From contig VZDJ01004378.1 in NCBI GenBank assembly GCA_008694505.1, forward strand, positions 7,620,334 through 7,684,333: 64,000 bases of DNA, written 5' to 3'. The position numbers and the translations under genes were made by a program. Source of the DNA: Cyanoderma ruficeps. Taxonomy: Eukaryota; Chordata; Aves; Passeriformes; Timaliidae. Below are positions 1 to 13,660 of the stretch, in pieces; positions within the stretch are counted from its first letter, which is position 1, and every line of letters begins with the position of its first letter. The notes beneath the pieces were generated by a model. The model saw only the letters and a list, made by a program, of their open reading frames with translations. It did not search any database and was not told the DNA's origin.

Positions 1-3000
1 AGTTCAAAACTAGTGTTTCATAAGAGTAAAATATAACTAAGGTTTGCAGGTCCTATGGCAAAGTTCTGCTCTTGCCCAAATAGGTAGGAAAACAATCCAG
101 TTCTGCACTATAAAAACCATGAGCATTAGTCAATAGCATGAAAAGCAATCTATGTGATTCACAAGTAATTCCAAAGGGTTAAAAATATTGCTTAGGAACA
201 ATTCTGTTGTTTGTTTCTTTTTTCTTTTTCACTTAAAATAAAATAAGTCCAATGTGTTCTTATAAGAATATCAGTGATAGAAATTCCAAAGAAAAACTTA
301 TGCTTCAAGATGAACCTTTGACATTATGCAATCTTGAAAAACTAATATTAACAATGTTTTTAAAATGTAGAAATGTTTCAACTTCTTCAAAATCATCTCT
401 TTTGATCCAAAATTACTATAAAAAATTTCAGACCATTTTAATAGTGAAAAGCCACAATAAAAATGTTATAAATGGAATAATTAATGAATCTGTAATTAAA
501 TGTTCAATGCTGAATCCATTTTATTACTACTGATACTGATAGACTAAAATTGTGAAAGATTTCACAATTTTCATTACACTTTTGATTCTTTCAGTGGAAT
601 AGTTACTATTCCTAACCATGGCAAACCCAATGAGGACAAAAAAAATAATTTTATCAATCTGGTAAAAAAGCTCAAGCTTATGTTCTCTGAAGAGTTCTCT
701 AATTTATTGACATTCAGACTCTGTTACAAGTCATAGCAATGGCTAAAAAAAATATTTAAAGAGAGGAAAAGTGGAAATATGAATGGTTGGCTCAATTAAA
801 AGACCAGTTAAGGATTGTTAAGTTGGATATTTTTATTTTCTCTACAAACTTTGAGACCTCTATATAAATATCAAATAGTGGCAACAAACACAAAGAAATT
901 AGAGCAGGATTTACACATGGCAGGAGAACAGAGACAGGACACCCAGGTAAAAAGAAGACATGCTGTCGGCATCTTATTTATAGAGATGCTGAAGAGGTTT
1001 AAGCCGACTATTTACCTTTTCTTTGGGAAGTGCAAAGCTTTAGGGCCTGCTTAAAAAAAGTATATATACACATCTAGCTGCCTCTCTGTTTGTAGTCAGT
1101 TGTGATGACCCAGACATTATTGGGAGTTTCTGAATGGCAAACTCCTTAAAGTGGCAAAAGCCATATTCTTGCTAAATTTTGCCCAGTGTAAGATGTCCTG
1201 AAACAATTCCTTAAATGAATGAGTTTTGAAGAAAACCACAGTGCCAATTGTTGCATAATGTCAAACCAAATCTTCCAATTCAGGATGCAAAGACACTGAG
1301 AAATGAACATTTCTCAGTTATATTCTCCCTGTTACTCTGTAGGTAACAGCAACATGTGTGGGTCCTGGAAATGAATCTGGTAGAAGCCGTGAGTGCAAAG
1401 ATCTTTGGAAAAAATCACCTAGCACAACCCTCAACTCACTCCAACCATCTAGACTTCAGTGCCACAGAACATTAAAAGAAAGGAGATTTCAGGCTGAATA
1501 AAATCTATATTTGCAGTAAGATATACTGTGGCAATGAATTTATTTCTTTGATGTCTAAGATTTCTTTGCCTTTTCTACATTGAAGATGTAAAGACAATTA
1601 TGAAGAGCCATTGGAGTAGTGTAACAAAATATTTATGATTGCAGCACTGAGGGTACCTCTGTTACTTCAGTATCTCTACAAAATCCTCAGCTTTTTTACT
1701 ATGGAGCACAAATGCTTTTTCTGCAAGGGCAGACTTTTGGAAGCATGATAGTGTAGCATAGAAAGAAACTGAATTTCCTAGAAGTTAGTGTCATGTATGA
1801 AGTACATAATGTTACATCTACTTGGCCAAAAGGATTAGTAGGCTGGATTTGTGAGCATCTGGGCTTTTAGTATCTTGAACCATTTTATACCAAACTATTT
1901 CACATTGTATAACTTCCCAGTATGCTCCATCACACTTTCTATAACATAATTTTCACAAAATCCTTTATATTGTACTTTAAAGTCCTCACATAACATACTA
2001 AAGTGTTAAGTGATGAGCAATATCTAACCCCAATATGTCAGTTAAACATATTTATTTATATATGCATATTTTACATACTATTTATATATACGCCAAATGC
2101 TAAACATGCTACACATTCTAGTTTAAAAGTCCCAAAGTTTGAAATACATATATGCACATTCTTTTAACTTTTAACTTTTTCCCCTGTTCACAGACAACTG
2201 CAAAAACTACATAAATAATAAAAATAGGAAATAACCCACTCTCTAACTATCTATTATGAAGGAAATACTGTTTTAACAAGATCTATGGAACTGCATTAGC
2301 ATTCTATTAATTCAATAATCTTGATGTTGTTACAAGTTGGAGACAGTTATCAAAGCAGGGGATCATTCCTGTACGTAAGGATCACATCACTTAATGGGAC
2401 AGAGGTGTCACATAAACTACAGTGTCAAAAAGATAACAAATACAGGGCTGAGCCTGGAGTGGCAATGAATTTATCTTGGCATGCATAGCTCCAACAAAAT
2501 GACTGGTATTTGATAAGTATGTAGATAAGACTGAGTTTTAAACCACTATCCTAAGAGTGCTGATTTTGTGGAATTCCTCAGAAATCGAGCTTTTATTTTA
2601 TACTCAAATACATTCAAACTCTATACATACTTCCCATTGACAGTGGTAGCAAAGCTCCCTCATTAACTCAGCTTTGCAATGACAAATGTCAGAACACCCT
2701 CTCTTCTTTTGAAATGAAATGAATATTTATGGTAATTATTATAAAACAACTACTTTTGAGGACATTGGTCCCCAGGGTTTGCACAGATTTCAACTAAACT
2801 GTTTCCTTGGAGAAACTTCAGGAATTATTCTTCATGATTCGGTACATTCCTCCTTAGATCTGGTAGCCATTTTTAGCACCTTTTTGTTCATTCATATAGT
2901 TTGAGTAAAAAAGAATAGATTCTAGGCACAATATTTCTTTTATTACTTCATTTCTGTGTGCAGATGATAACAGTGCCCACTCCCACCTACAAGGCACACT

Positions 3001-4417
3001 AAAGTTTGAGATAATTCAAGAATTCAAGATAACAAACTGGTTTCAGTACAAATACTTCCACTCTTACAGCTTCCAGGCTCTGCTATATATGATCTGGACT
3101 CACATTTATTACAGAGATATTAACATAACCACATATTTGCTAGAAGATCTGAATTCTAATGACTTCTTAAGATGGCTACAGGTTTGCAGGTAAAACACCA
3201 AGACAGCCCAGTATCAATCTTTGAATGTCATGTTTGTAAGATTGATGGATGGAAGCAGTTCCACTTCTGGCTTTAGCCTTAACTGCTCCAAGGTGCAGCC
3301 TTTAATCTCATACCGTTTGTGAACAGACACATCCTCTGAAACCACACAAAGAGAACAGGCTGCTTTTGAACAATCATGTGCTCAGCCAGCCGAAGTCATT
3401 AAGAAGGTATTATTGTAGCTACAGAGCTACAATGCAACTATTTACATGTAATAATACCTTGGAATTTTGAGTATGATGTTACATACATATTTACGTGTAT
3501 GAACAACCAGAAGATGGAGGGGTGGTATGATAATTTAACAGACCAAGGATGCTACTTTATTCAGAAGTGGTGAATTCAGACAAAGGCCAACTCAGGACTA
3601 AATACCAAAGAATATCTAAGTCCAGCTATCTTCTGTAAGTTCCTACCAAATGCCAGCTTCTTCAGGCTATCAGCATACAGGACAGGATTTTCTGAATGAA
3701 CAACTCTATTTCTATTTTCTTCTGTTTGTCTCCCCATTACAACAGCATGATAACTATTGAAAAAAAATGACTGCTGTATTTGGTATTCTTCAGAAATCAA
3801 TAGTGGGCTGATGTCCTTAATTCCTTAATTTCTACTTCTGGAAGTTGTTACTCAGGCACTATGTATAATGTATAATGTATAATGTGTAGCCTTTCCCAGC
3901 TCCAGCTCCAGTCCCAGATTTATGCAATAGTTAGTGAATGCAGAGCTAAGTTTGGAAATGGATTACCACAATCTGACGTGAAGCAGAACTGAAATGATAA
4001 AGCTGATTGAAGAAGGCAAACCTTTCCTTAAAAAATATTCTCTGAATTCTCCTAGATTTCATCCTTAGCATTAACTAAAACAAGATTATATGGCAAAAAT
4101 CTTTTTGTACCGCTTCACTTTTTGCAGATGAATCCTGGCTGATAATGAAAACTACCATCAAGGTAGCTGCAGGTAAAATAAAGTTTGCATGGCCATCACA
4201 CTGGCATTTCAAAAGCACAGAATGAGTCTGATACTGTGACATTTAAAAGGCAAGAAATCCCACTTAGATGCTTTACTTGTACTTTGTGTCAATCATGCGA
4301 CTTGGCACAGAGCAGAAGTGTTGTCAGGAATACTGTCTACATCCTGAGTGAAAAACAAAACTCCAAAAGTGCATGTGAGGGAGAGAAACTATAGAAATGA
4401 GGAAAAAATTCACTTAC
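1..4417 (-). other. FOXP2: FOXP2 intron downstream of the 71-nt exon (partial, runs off the left edge)
   Basis: Intronic, AT-rich. It starts (on the minus strand) with the donor GTAAGTGAA and continues beyond the window. The next constitutive FOXP2 exon was looked for and is not here. The only structure I see is a short 7-bp tandem repeat at 3862-3885; the rest holds nothing I can identify. Confidence 0.8.
3862..3885 (+). repeat. 7-bp tandem repeat (TGTATAA)
   Basis: Three copies of TGTATAA and the start of a fourth. Confidence 0.9.
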
Positions 4418-4488
4418 ATTTATCCAAGATGGCTGTCGCTATTACTGTTGAAACTCTGCTATGGGCTGAGGTCACAAGACCCTGTAAG
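4418..4488 (-). other. FOXP2: Alternative 71-nt FOXP2 exon that introduces a premature stop
   Basis: On the minus strand the sequence CTTCTCTATTTTAG provides an acceptor ending at 4489. The exon runs from 4488 to 4418 and is exactly 71 nt, followed by a strong donor GTAAGT (4417-4412). Spliced after the phase-0 end of the upstream coding exon it reads nine codons (LTGSCDLSP) and then TAG, and its length also shifts the downstream frame. As I recall, zebra finch FoxP2 transcripts carry a 71-bp 5' insertion that introduces a stop and moves the usable start about 92 residues downstream, which fits the MetMet at the start of the next constitutive exon. Sequence, length, strand and order agree with that report; the match to the published insert itself was not checked. 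The exon has no ATG. One shifted frame is open through its whole length, but exon phase makes that frame unlikely to be used. Confidence 0.78.
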
Positions 4489-6351
4489 CTAAAATAGAGA
4501 AGCTTCAGCTGAGGGTAACTGAAGCTGCAGCACATTAAAATACATTTTAAGGTTAATGGTAATGACTGGAGTTTTAATTTCTTGATCTATTTTTCCCAAG
4601 GCACAAAAAGTGTCTTCTACTTTTCTGATCATTTTTCAAGCCTAGAGGGAAGAGATTTTCAGTATCATCCTCTACCTCACTATAAGTGTGTATGCATGTT
4701 ACATACTGTACATGATATGAAAAGTACGACGGTTTCATTGGTGGGAGTTTGGAGTTGCCACATTATTCACAAATGGAGAAACCATACACGATTTATGCAG
4801 ATTCTCCCAAACAAAACTAGAATAGAACCTTTATACAAACCCACATCACTATGTATAGAGGAAATGTGAATTATATATATGAAAAAAGCTAGGTTTAAAA
4901 TCTTCAAAAAGGTATTACAATGCACCACAGAGCTTTTTTTTCCCTTCTATAAAGGTAATTTTTAAACTGTGCACCTCTTAGGAAGTCTGTTAACTTTTAT
5001 ATCTTAGAATTACCAAAATAACTTTAAAATATTTTTGTATGCATATGAATAGTGTAGCTTGAAAATCCATTGCATCTTAACCTTGCAGGACTGAAATCAA
5101 GCATGTCATCTACAGGGCAGTTAGAACTTCTCTTAACCCATGATATATAAACCATACCACTGGCTTCAGTGAGGGACAAGACACTGAATTTGTGACTAAT
5201 TTTGGATCAGAAATTCTCTCTTCTGGACCACAAATCGCAATGCATTTGGAAGACTGACACGCAACATTAAAAAAAAAAAAAGAAAGAGAAAATAACACTA
5301 TAGTTAGTGTTAACAGCAGAGATTTATAATAATAGAAGGAAAGATACTAGTAAAGTTCAGTTGAGAAATGTGCATGATTAACAACCCTGCAGTTTATTAT
5401 CTGTACTAAGATTGCACTTGATAGCTGACTATGTAAATATACACTTGTGGATGTTCACATATAAAAAGATATATGCAATGTGCAAAAACAAATTTCTAGC
5501 ACACGCCTTATAGGTTCTTCTATAACTGAAATCAACAAAAGGAATTCCAAGAACACAAGGAATGCAATGAACCTGAGCTACAGAAATCCTGAAACAGTCA
5601 AGTAATAACAAAAGCACATATATAGTTTATATTTGATTTATGTTAAAGAATGACAAGTTGCCAAGAAATACAGCAAAGTGTGGAATCTCTGTGCTTTCTG
5701 AGCAAACTTGAAAGAAATTTCCGTCACAAAATATAGCTGTTACTGCATTTCTTGTGCAACCTTAATGTGACTTATAATAGATGAGATTGAATTACAGAGA
5801 ATAACTAAGGAATTACCAAGATACTACAATATTTTGATGCATTCAAAGAAACAGTGCGCGCAGTTGAAGCTAGGAAATCCATTGAAACAGTTAAATATTG
5901 GAAATGTTGCTAAAAACTCACTCTAAAAATTGACTCTAGAAGTCACCATACTCCTAATAAACAAGGTGGTCGAACTCATAATTTCAAAGATAACCAGTGA
6001 ATACAACATGATTCTAGGAAAACCAACCATCAGGGAAAAAAAAAGCAAAATTTTCCAACACAACAATGACTGCTGCATTTTAAATTTTTAATAGAAGAAG
6101 ACAGCAAATTTGTTTGAATTCTCCCCAAAGAGTGGGAAAAGAGATGGCTAAAGCATTTGGGAAAGAACACTAAATACTTTGTCTTTATCAAGCCCATTTC
6201 AGTACTTAGATGACTGGTCTGAAGTTTCATGTAGCCCATGTAGAATGAGTATTTCCTAGCCTTGACACTGCAGGATAGAAGCCCCATCACTTGAACACAA
6301 TATCTCAACTAGAACTAATTGTTTGTTTTCACCTAATGATAAACAGTATGA

Positions 6352-6470
6352 GAAAAAACACCAAAAACAAACCCACAAAAAAGACCACAAAAAAACCCAA
6401 ACAAAAACAACAACAAAACAACAAAAAAAATCCCCACACCCAAAAAACAAACAAACCAACCCAAACTGAA
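6352..6470 (+). repeat. A/C-rich low-complexity tract
   Basis: About 120 bp made almost only of A and C, in words such as AAAAACCCAAACAAAAAC and ACAACAACAAAACAAC, with AACCAACCC at the end. Not a simple repeat of one unit. It creates spurious lysine/asparagine/threonine-rich and, on the other strand, Phe/Trp/Gly-rich ORFs. Confidence 0.9.
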
Positions 6471-6830
6471 ACAGAATTAATATTTCTCTCCCTGAGCAGG
6501 GAGGCTGCCATAAATAGAATTTAGACAACCTTAACAGTATATTTGATTATGTAGAGTGTGGTCTAAATGTTTGAAGAGGTAAAACTCAATTGACAGTAAG
6601 TCCAGCTCATTCCATAGGCAGTAAGTTATTTAGAAGAAATTAAAGAAAAAGAAAAATAGAGGTGACAATGGGGAATATAGCTCTACCAAATGTAAAAAGT
6701 CTGCACTCCAATCTGTATATGAAATTGTCATCCGAAATAATCAAAGGAGAAAAATAGACATTTCTGTGGCACAATTCATTAAATCCTAATTAGATGTCTA
6801 AATCAGATTGCATAATTTGTCTCTTAAAGC

Positions 6831-6866
6831 TGTGTTGACTATGTGTTGACAACAATGTGTTGACTA
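6831..6866 (+). repeat. Clustered TGTGTTGAC repeats
   Basis: TGTGTTGAC occurs three times within 35 bp with spacers of three to five bases, and a degraded fourth (TGCCTTGACT) follows. Confidence 0.8.
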
Positions 6867-9103
6867 AAAGTGCCTTGACTATGAATGGTGACAAAAGGCC
6901 CTTGAGCCTGGACTATTAAGGTGAAAGGCAGAGACAAGGTGTAACCTTCTATTGTCTGGTGCAATAAAGCCCTCTTCCAAGAGACCAATTATCTAACATT
7001 GACTTCTCCTTAGTATGCACCTGCAGTAGTCATTTGTATTTATGTTAAATAGATGTAAAATCAGACTACTCTGTATTGAGTTCACACATTCAGACAGCAT
7101 CACACAGACCTGAATGCCCTGAAACTATTTCCAGGCAAACAGCAGAAGTAAAACTGCCAGACACTTCAGTTTTTCTTCAGATATGGGAGGGTATCTAATG
7201 AAGAACACTGAAGAAATCCTCAATCATTTTGTTCTCTCACCAGATTTTTGGGCATAGCTATAGTACTCTACAGGCTACGTAAACACTCCCACCAGCCAGC
7301 AACCCTCAATTTCCCTTCTTTCACTTCAGTTTTTCTGAAAAAATCTCTGGTGAAATAAAACAATTGAAAATATTACAATCTACACATGTGTGCACGCAGA
7401 GAGAAAACAGCCAGAAAATCTTACGTACAAACATTCATATTAAAAAAACTATGAGAAAATAGTTTTGAAAACATCAGCATGATGTTTCAGGAAGCCAGAA
7501 CGCAGGCTGACTATGATGGCAATAGATATTTAAGCAAAACTTTAGTTTGAATGAAGTTTCCATAAATTAGAAAAGTATGTAAAATCAGATATAAGTGAAA
7601 TTTAAATTAATAAATAGTAAAACATGTTTTTATTGTGGCTTATTATAAAGTCTTCCAATATTATGTAGCTTTCAGCTTTACAGAGTTCATTAGATTAGAT
7701 GTGACAGTAGCCTAGGCCTTTTTAGAGATACATATGACAAACTTAGGCAGCCAGCAAAATAACAATTATGATTTTGATAATCAATTTCAAAACTGAATTG
7801 AATTTCCAAAAATTATTTGAATGAAAATTAGCTCCCAGCTACATGGGGGTTGGTACATTTGATTTAAATTAATCAGGTGGATAAAAATAAAAAGAACTGG
7901 AAAAAATAAAGCGTATTATTTTGTAAATATTTACAGATTAATTCAAATTTATCAACTAGGAAAATTAATCAGAAAGCAGATTGACAGCACCTCACACAAC
8001 TCAGCGATCACCATTAAATCCAGACAATGTATCAGATTTCATCAGAATAGAGGTCATGTTTTAAATGAAGGTAGAATTTGTAATGCATTATTCATCCATC
8101 TGAAAATATTACAAGGTGGGATACCTTTTTTATAGTTTATTACCATAGCATATTACAAAATGCATTTGTAAAATAAATGTTTAACTGATGAGTCTATGAC
8201 AAGTCGTTAGAAAGCATATTATAAGATGCAAATATTGTTAAAATACGTGTGCATGTTTAATGCATGAGTTACAGTCATCAGGCATGGTAAAAATTGTCAT
8301 AAAATTTAACAAATGATAGTAAGATATTTATAAATGGCATCTAAACATAAAGTGTGCACAGAGAAGTAAATGGTACTAAAGTAAATTCTTGAATGAAAGA
8401 GCTTTTCTTTCCCTTCTCTTTTTACTCAGAACAAATCAGGTGATTTTTTTTTTTTGTTTGGATACTAGTTAGCAATGTCTGAAAAAAATTCTTCTTGCTA
8501 AGTTTCCAAGGCAGACAGAAACTTCAGCCTTTAGAAGATTTGCAGGATAAAATTGTGAATTGATCTCCATTCGCTCAGCACTGATTAGCCTTAACACCTT
8601 CATTTTTTTTTCCTATAGAGAATTAAAATGCACTGGATAAATCTGAATTATTACTTTTACAGACAAAATTTTGGAGGAGGCAAACTGTTGTAATTCTATA
8701 TTATAACTCTTTGGCTACTCATCAGAAAAAACTTCAACAGAGCAGGGGAGTAAACTTTACTTTTCAAATTTTGAGCATTTCATTAGTGATACTTAGTGAT
8801 ACTGATTTATGTAAGCCTTGTATAGGCCATTATAGTTTTTTATAATTCAATACTGTATAGCAAAACATCTGTCAGAGAAGAGGTATTTATGGGTTTTGGT
8901 ATATCTGTAGAATATAAACAAGGCTTCTTCACCAAGATATTTCCAATCTGATTACACAAACAAAATTTGTCTTCTTGAAAGAGAAATTTGTGTTTGTTCC
9001 ACCTCTAAGAGTCAAGATCAATGGCAAACAAGCTCCTGAAAATAATGTCCTTACTCCCAACATCATAAGTAATGGTCCTGGAAAATAGGAGAATGGATTG
9101 AGT

Positions 9104-9134
9104 AAGAGAGAGAGAGACAGAGACAGAGAGAGAA
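9104..9134 (+). repeat. GA-rich microsatellite
   Basis: AAGAGAGAGAGAGACAG followed by AGACAGAGAGAGAAG; (GA)n with two CA interruptions. Confidence 0.88.
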
Positions 9135-12100
9135 GGCAACTAGAAGGAGATACCAGTCAAGCACCAGTCACGTCCTGCAAGCTTTTGTGCAGATTTGCTG
9201 GTACATGAAATCACTCATAATTACAATACAGAACTTTAATGATTTCACTGTAACTAAATAATGCTATAAATCTCGTTTAAGTCTGCCAGGTTTCAAGTGC
9301 TGAAGAAGTTGATCTGCAGCTTCTGAAACACAGTCAAAGAGCATTAGCTGGATCTGAGAAGTCTGATTCTGTGATACGAATGTTGACATTGTTCTTCCTT
9401 AATTTTCTTCGAAATTTAACAAGATTGCATGCCTGGAAATACAACCTAAATACATTCAAGATAGCAACAAAGCACTAATTTTGACAGAAAAAGCAAGGGA
9501 AAACCCGAAACTCTGCATGTCTTAAAACATAAACTTATTAATCCATAGATTAAACATCTACTTCGAGCTTTTGAATACAAAGGGTTCTTGAGCCTCCAAT
9601 TGCTGGGAAAATGTAAAAGGGAAGGATCTCAAGATTTTTATTCTGTCTTGTCATCTCACTCTGCCTACCTTTCATAACACACTGGGAGCGGGCACTCAGA
9701 ACACGGGCTATTAGAACCTGACTCAGTATCTCCTATGCTCATACTCCTCTGCATATAAACAATGTACTTAGAGGTCTGAATTTTGAGCTGATACTAAGAT
9801 ATGCAAAGACAGACCACATTTCAATTAGAGGACATGGTGCAAGCACTGCCAGCTGTAGCTTTACGAAGTTTACTCTAGACCTATCTTACGAGGAAGCGCA
9901 AGTGATGACACACATCTGTGCAGCATGTCTAAGGAACACTCTTCCCTTTTCGTCTGTGGAACTGTGAAACACTTTCAGTTGAACATGATTTATTTTCCAC
10001 ACTGAAAGCTTTAGTGAAAGCACTAAAATAAGGCCCTAGATGTAGGCACACTCAGTGCAGTGCTGCGATCCCCATGAGAACACAACACATTCAACCACAG
10101 GGTGCTCCTGCTACCTGCCTGTCACAGCTGGAGTAAAGAGTGCTTCAAGTGCCTCTGAACACCCCCACCCGGGGTGGTATTCAGAGAACTTGTGGCTAAT
10201 CTCTTCTTTCTGAAAAGCCATCATGTGGGATGCCCTCCACTAAATGTTTCTTCAGCTTTTCCAAACATAAAGGAACTTGCAAAGCACAAGAGGCTCTGAA
10301 GTCAACACTAAGTCATTCCTTCTTGTGCACATTTCTTGTTTCCTAAATATGTGACCATTTGGTAAAATGACTGAGCAATCAGTTCCTGGAAAAGAGTGAG
10401 TGTGTCAATGTTAAATTGAAGGTCATGAGGATACTGCTCAGAAGTGTTAAAAATGCTGTGTAGGACAGTTCCCCATCCTTCCAGAAATAGAATCACTCCT
10501 GGCTTTCTTTTTACACTGCTCCTACTATTTAAATAGACTTGTAAAAATGGACAACTTTGAAATCAATCCAACAGAAATAAAAAACCCAAATATAAGAGAC
10601 AACCAAAATGGAACACATAACAAAATTATTAAATGTCCTCAAATGACATTGGAAAAAGTTGATAAAAATAAAGAGTGTAATAAATAAAATTAGTAACAAA
10701 TAGTTTCTTTTTCATATGTTGTTCAGCAGATATGGCAGAATGATTCAACAGAAACCAGGGAGTCAGCATTCTGGTGATTCATGGAGAAATTTAGTCAATT
10801 AGACAAATTGAAGAATGTTTTCAGTTCTAAAGGACTATATATATTAACTGGAATTACTACTCAATCTAACAGGCCTTAAAAATAGCTGACATCAGACAGT
10901 GACTGATGACAGTATGTCTTATTTCAAAACCTAAAATATTTTGTTTCTACTTTTGCTTTCCCATTTTATCTTCATCTTCTTTGCAATTAATTATTCAGTC
11001 AAAATAAGAGGCTTTTTTCCTGAAGTACTTGGCAGTTTATGATAGGTACACACATCAAGAAAAGACTGACCACTCTAAATGTGAACTGTCTGGAGTTCCA
11101 TAGTTTAATACTACAGTACATAAGGTGACAAAAGTCCAACATAAAATATGCATCATCCACCACAAATAAAGAAACTGCAGTATGTTCAGCTTGTAGTCTG
11201 GTGTTGCTCAGATTCACAGAATGGTACTGGCACTCTTGGTGTACTTAGGAAAGATTTTTCTTACAGTAAGTAAAATAGGAATTCTATGGAATTATAGGTA
11301 GAAAGGGAAATGGAAACCAAGAATTCTATTATTTGGAGAATAATCAGTATTTTGTAGTAATTTCCAGACATCCTGTCTTTGTGTGTTAGCACACATCTGT
11401 ATTTACATCTTCTGCTAAATTCTTCATTCTTTTGGTAGTTTATGAGTTTCTCATATGCTTATTTCTCAACAAACCAACTGTATGATTAGTTACAACTTCT
11501 AGCCCAAGGATGTACAGAAGTGCAAAAGAATGCCCTTTAAAGAGTGTCTGCGAGGACAAGGGTAGAGTGTTCAGCTGATTAAAGAGATTAGCATAACTAA
11601 ATAAATTTTCTTTAGAGAAGAAAATGTCTCATATAAAAAGTATGAAATCCTAAAAGGAAAAAAGTCCAAAGAAAGATGACGGTTAGAGAAGTATCAGTAA
11701 GACTTAATGTCAAAGTTTTAGGACCAAGACTATACTGAAACAGATAGGTATTCATTGCAAACAGAAGGCAATATTGTGTGCTTTCTAAAAACAGGACAGT
11801 GTCAGGGGATTTTGGGATTGGAGTTTTAATCTTTGTACTTCATGTCCCTCCTGACTGGACCATAATGCGGTTGCTAAGGATTGTATCCAACAAATCCTGC
11901 CATTCATCTTTTAGGGTCCTGGCCTACCCTATCTTCTATTAATCTGATGAGATTTACACATTCTTTAATCAGGAACAGAAGATGTTCTGTGGAGTAGTAA
12001 TCCGGTTTATGCACAAGCATGGGCTACTCTAGTCACAGGAAGACAGGATACAGAAGAAAAAAAAGAAAAAAAAGCCAGAGTAGATACAGTACTTAGAATG

Positions 12101-13043
12101 CCAGTGATGTGACTACTTTGGTAAATAGGACAAACAACTATTTTCTCACACATCTAGTCCAAGCTTGGAAAGATTGGAGTGAAAGGGGTCTGATACAAAG
12201 TCTCATGCTTTCCTCTGTTGCACAGCTCATGTGAAATTCATAATTCAGGTAAAATCTTTCTCATTTAGACAACTAAATGAGGATCACATTTATGGCAAGA
12301 ATTGTGCAAAGATACCAACATACCAGCTCCAGGAAGAAGAGACTTAGGGCATAAAAAATAAGAGCTTTCTATGGATGTATATAGAGACTGCAACTAATAC
12401 AGTGCTCCAGGAATATGAACAGTGAAATTGGTGTGGTATAATTTGCTTCCAATAAAGTCTAGAGTCATAAAAGTGTACAACAAGAAAAGACTGAGAGACT
12501 GAGATTAAAGCAGAAATATGCACTATAGAAGTGAGTTAAATATGAAAAGCCTCTACAGACAATTCACAAGAATGTGCATACATATGCATATATTAAAAAG
12601 ATACTTCACTTATCTGTACAAAGACAGCTCTGGTGTAGTTTGAGTAACTGATTTGGGTAAATAACCTGGTATCATGGTCTTGAGGAACCAAAGCTCCATC
12701 ATTTTTTTCAAAGGACAATCTTTCTCTATCCACTCAAGATTAGGGAAGCAAAGAAATTTCACAAACATTAAATCCAATCTTTTTCTTTTTTTCCTAAACT
12801 AAGAAATTATCATGGGCATTATTAATATTAGAATTTCTGCTAATATTTTTTAGAAACAACCTAAATGACACTTGTAATTAGAATATATTTTATGTAGCAA
12901 ATAAATTAACCTGGTTTTGAAATAATAGCTCACTGTCAAAAACTATTATGTAGAGCAGACTCTCATGCAGATACTTATGAACAGATAGGAAACCACACTA
13001 GTCTGTACCTTTTTAAATACAGTTTTGCTTGGAGTTACATAAA

Positions 13044-13564
13044 TGTGGGGTCCCTACACCCCCCCGACATAATACCCAAGGTCTGGCCTTGGCAGGGCAG
13101 ATCACAGAGTCACCTGCCCAGCCTGAGAGAAAGGACTTCCCAATGGTACCTTGCACACGGTGGTTTGCCCTAGTTTCTCCCCTCCCTTAATGCCCCTGGC
13201 TCTCTGGTTTCTCCTTTCCCATGTGTCTCCGTTGGTTGTGGGACCTCGTGACCAGCTCTTCTTTCCTTATAGATGACTGACATTACCTGCCCTTTGCACT
13301 GCCCCTCTACCTCAAGGTCATTGGCTGCTGAACCCCATACTCAAGCTTGAGCATGGCACATGTATGGCCCTTTTTTTGTCCTGGATCCTCCTCTGGCACC
13401 TCAAAATATAAACCGGGCTGGAACAGATCTAGTGCAAAGGCCTTCTTGCCTCTCCTCGCTGAGCTAGCCTCGTGGTGAGCATGGATGTGTTTGATGGGTT
13501 TGATCGCTTTGCCTGAGTTTCCCCAAGTGGCCTTTCCACTGGAGAAGCTGACTGGGATCTGGCA
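13044..13564 (+). mobile_element. Probable solo LTR of an avian endogenous retrovirus
   Basis: A block of about 520 bp clearly richer in G and C than its AT-rich surroundings, beginning TGTGGGGTCCC and plausibly ending CTGGCA, which gives the TG...CA ends of an LTR. A TATA box (TATAAA, 13407-13412) lies about 70% of the way in, followed by a C/T-rich leader with GAGCTAGCCTCGTGGTGAGC, as in a U3-R-U5 layout. I see no internal retroviral sequence, primer-binding site or polypurine tract at either side, so it would be a solo LTR. The right edge is uncertain by some 30 bp and no clean target-site duplication was found. Its orientation is opposite to FOXP2. It could instead be another GC-rich retroelement or a degraded promoter. 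Confidence 0.55.
13407..13412 (+). promoter_or_regulatory. TATA box of the probable LTR
   Basis: TATAAA sits in the sequence CAAAATATAAACCGGGCTGG and marks the likely U3 core promoter. Whether it still drives transcription cannot be told from sequence. Confidence 0.45.
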
Positions 13565-13640
13565 GTAATTCCACTCCTAAAAAGCACACTGCTACACAAA
13601 AAGACACAATGTAGGTTTGAAATAGCTGGACTGCATAATC

Positions 13641-13660
13641 TAAGAGAGAGAGAGAGTGAG
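13641..13660 (+). repeat. Short (GA)n
   Basis: TAAGAGAGAGAGAGAGTGAG; eight or so GA units about 80 bp right of the probable LTR. Confidence 0.8.

Noticed and set aside
5110..5298. Minus-strand segment after a T-rich acceptor-like site (GCGTGTCAG) with CIAICG, vaguely like CICG of the human alternative exon.
   Set aside because: The only donor giving a 71-nt exon would be GTCTTG, which is poor, and the needed stop is absent. The exon at 4418-4488 fits far better.
6256..6528. Overlapping Phe/Trp/Gly-rich and Lys/Asn/Thr-rich ORFs.
   Set aside because: They are translations of the A/C-rich low-complexity tract. The same holds for the ORFs at 19851-20126.
11205..11235. GATTCACAGAATGG, like the start of an antisense CR1 3' end.
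   Set aside because: The match stops after 14 bases; no CR1 8-bp end repeats (ATTCTATG) follow. Similar short words at 31668 and 61975 were rejected for the same reason.
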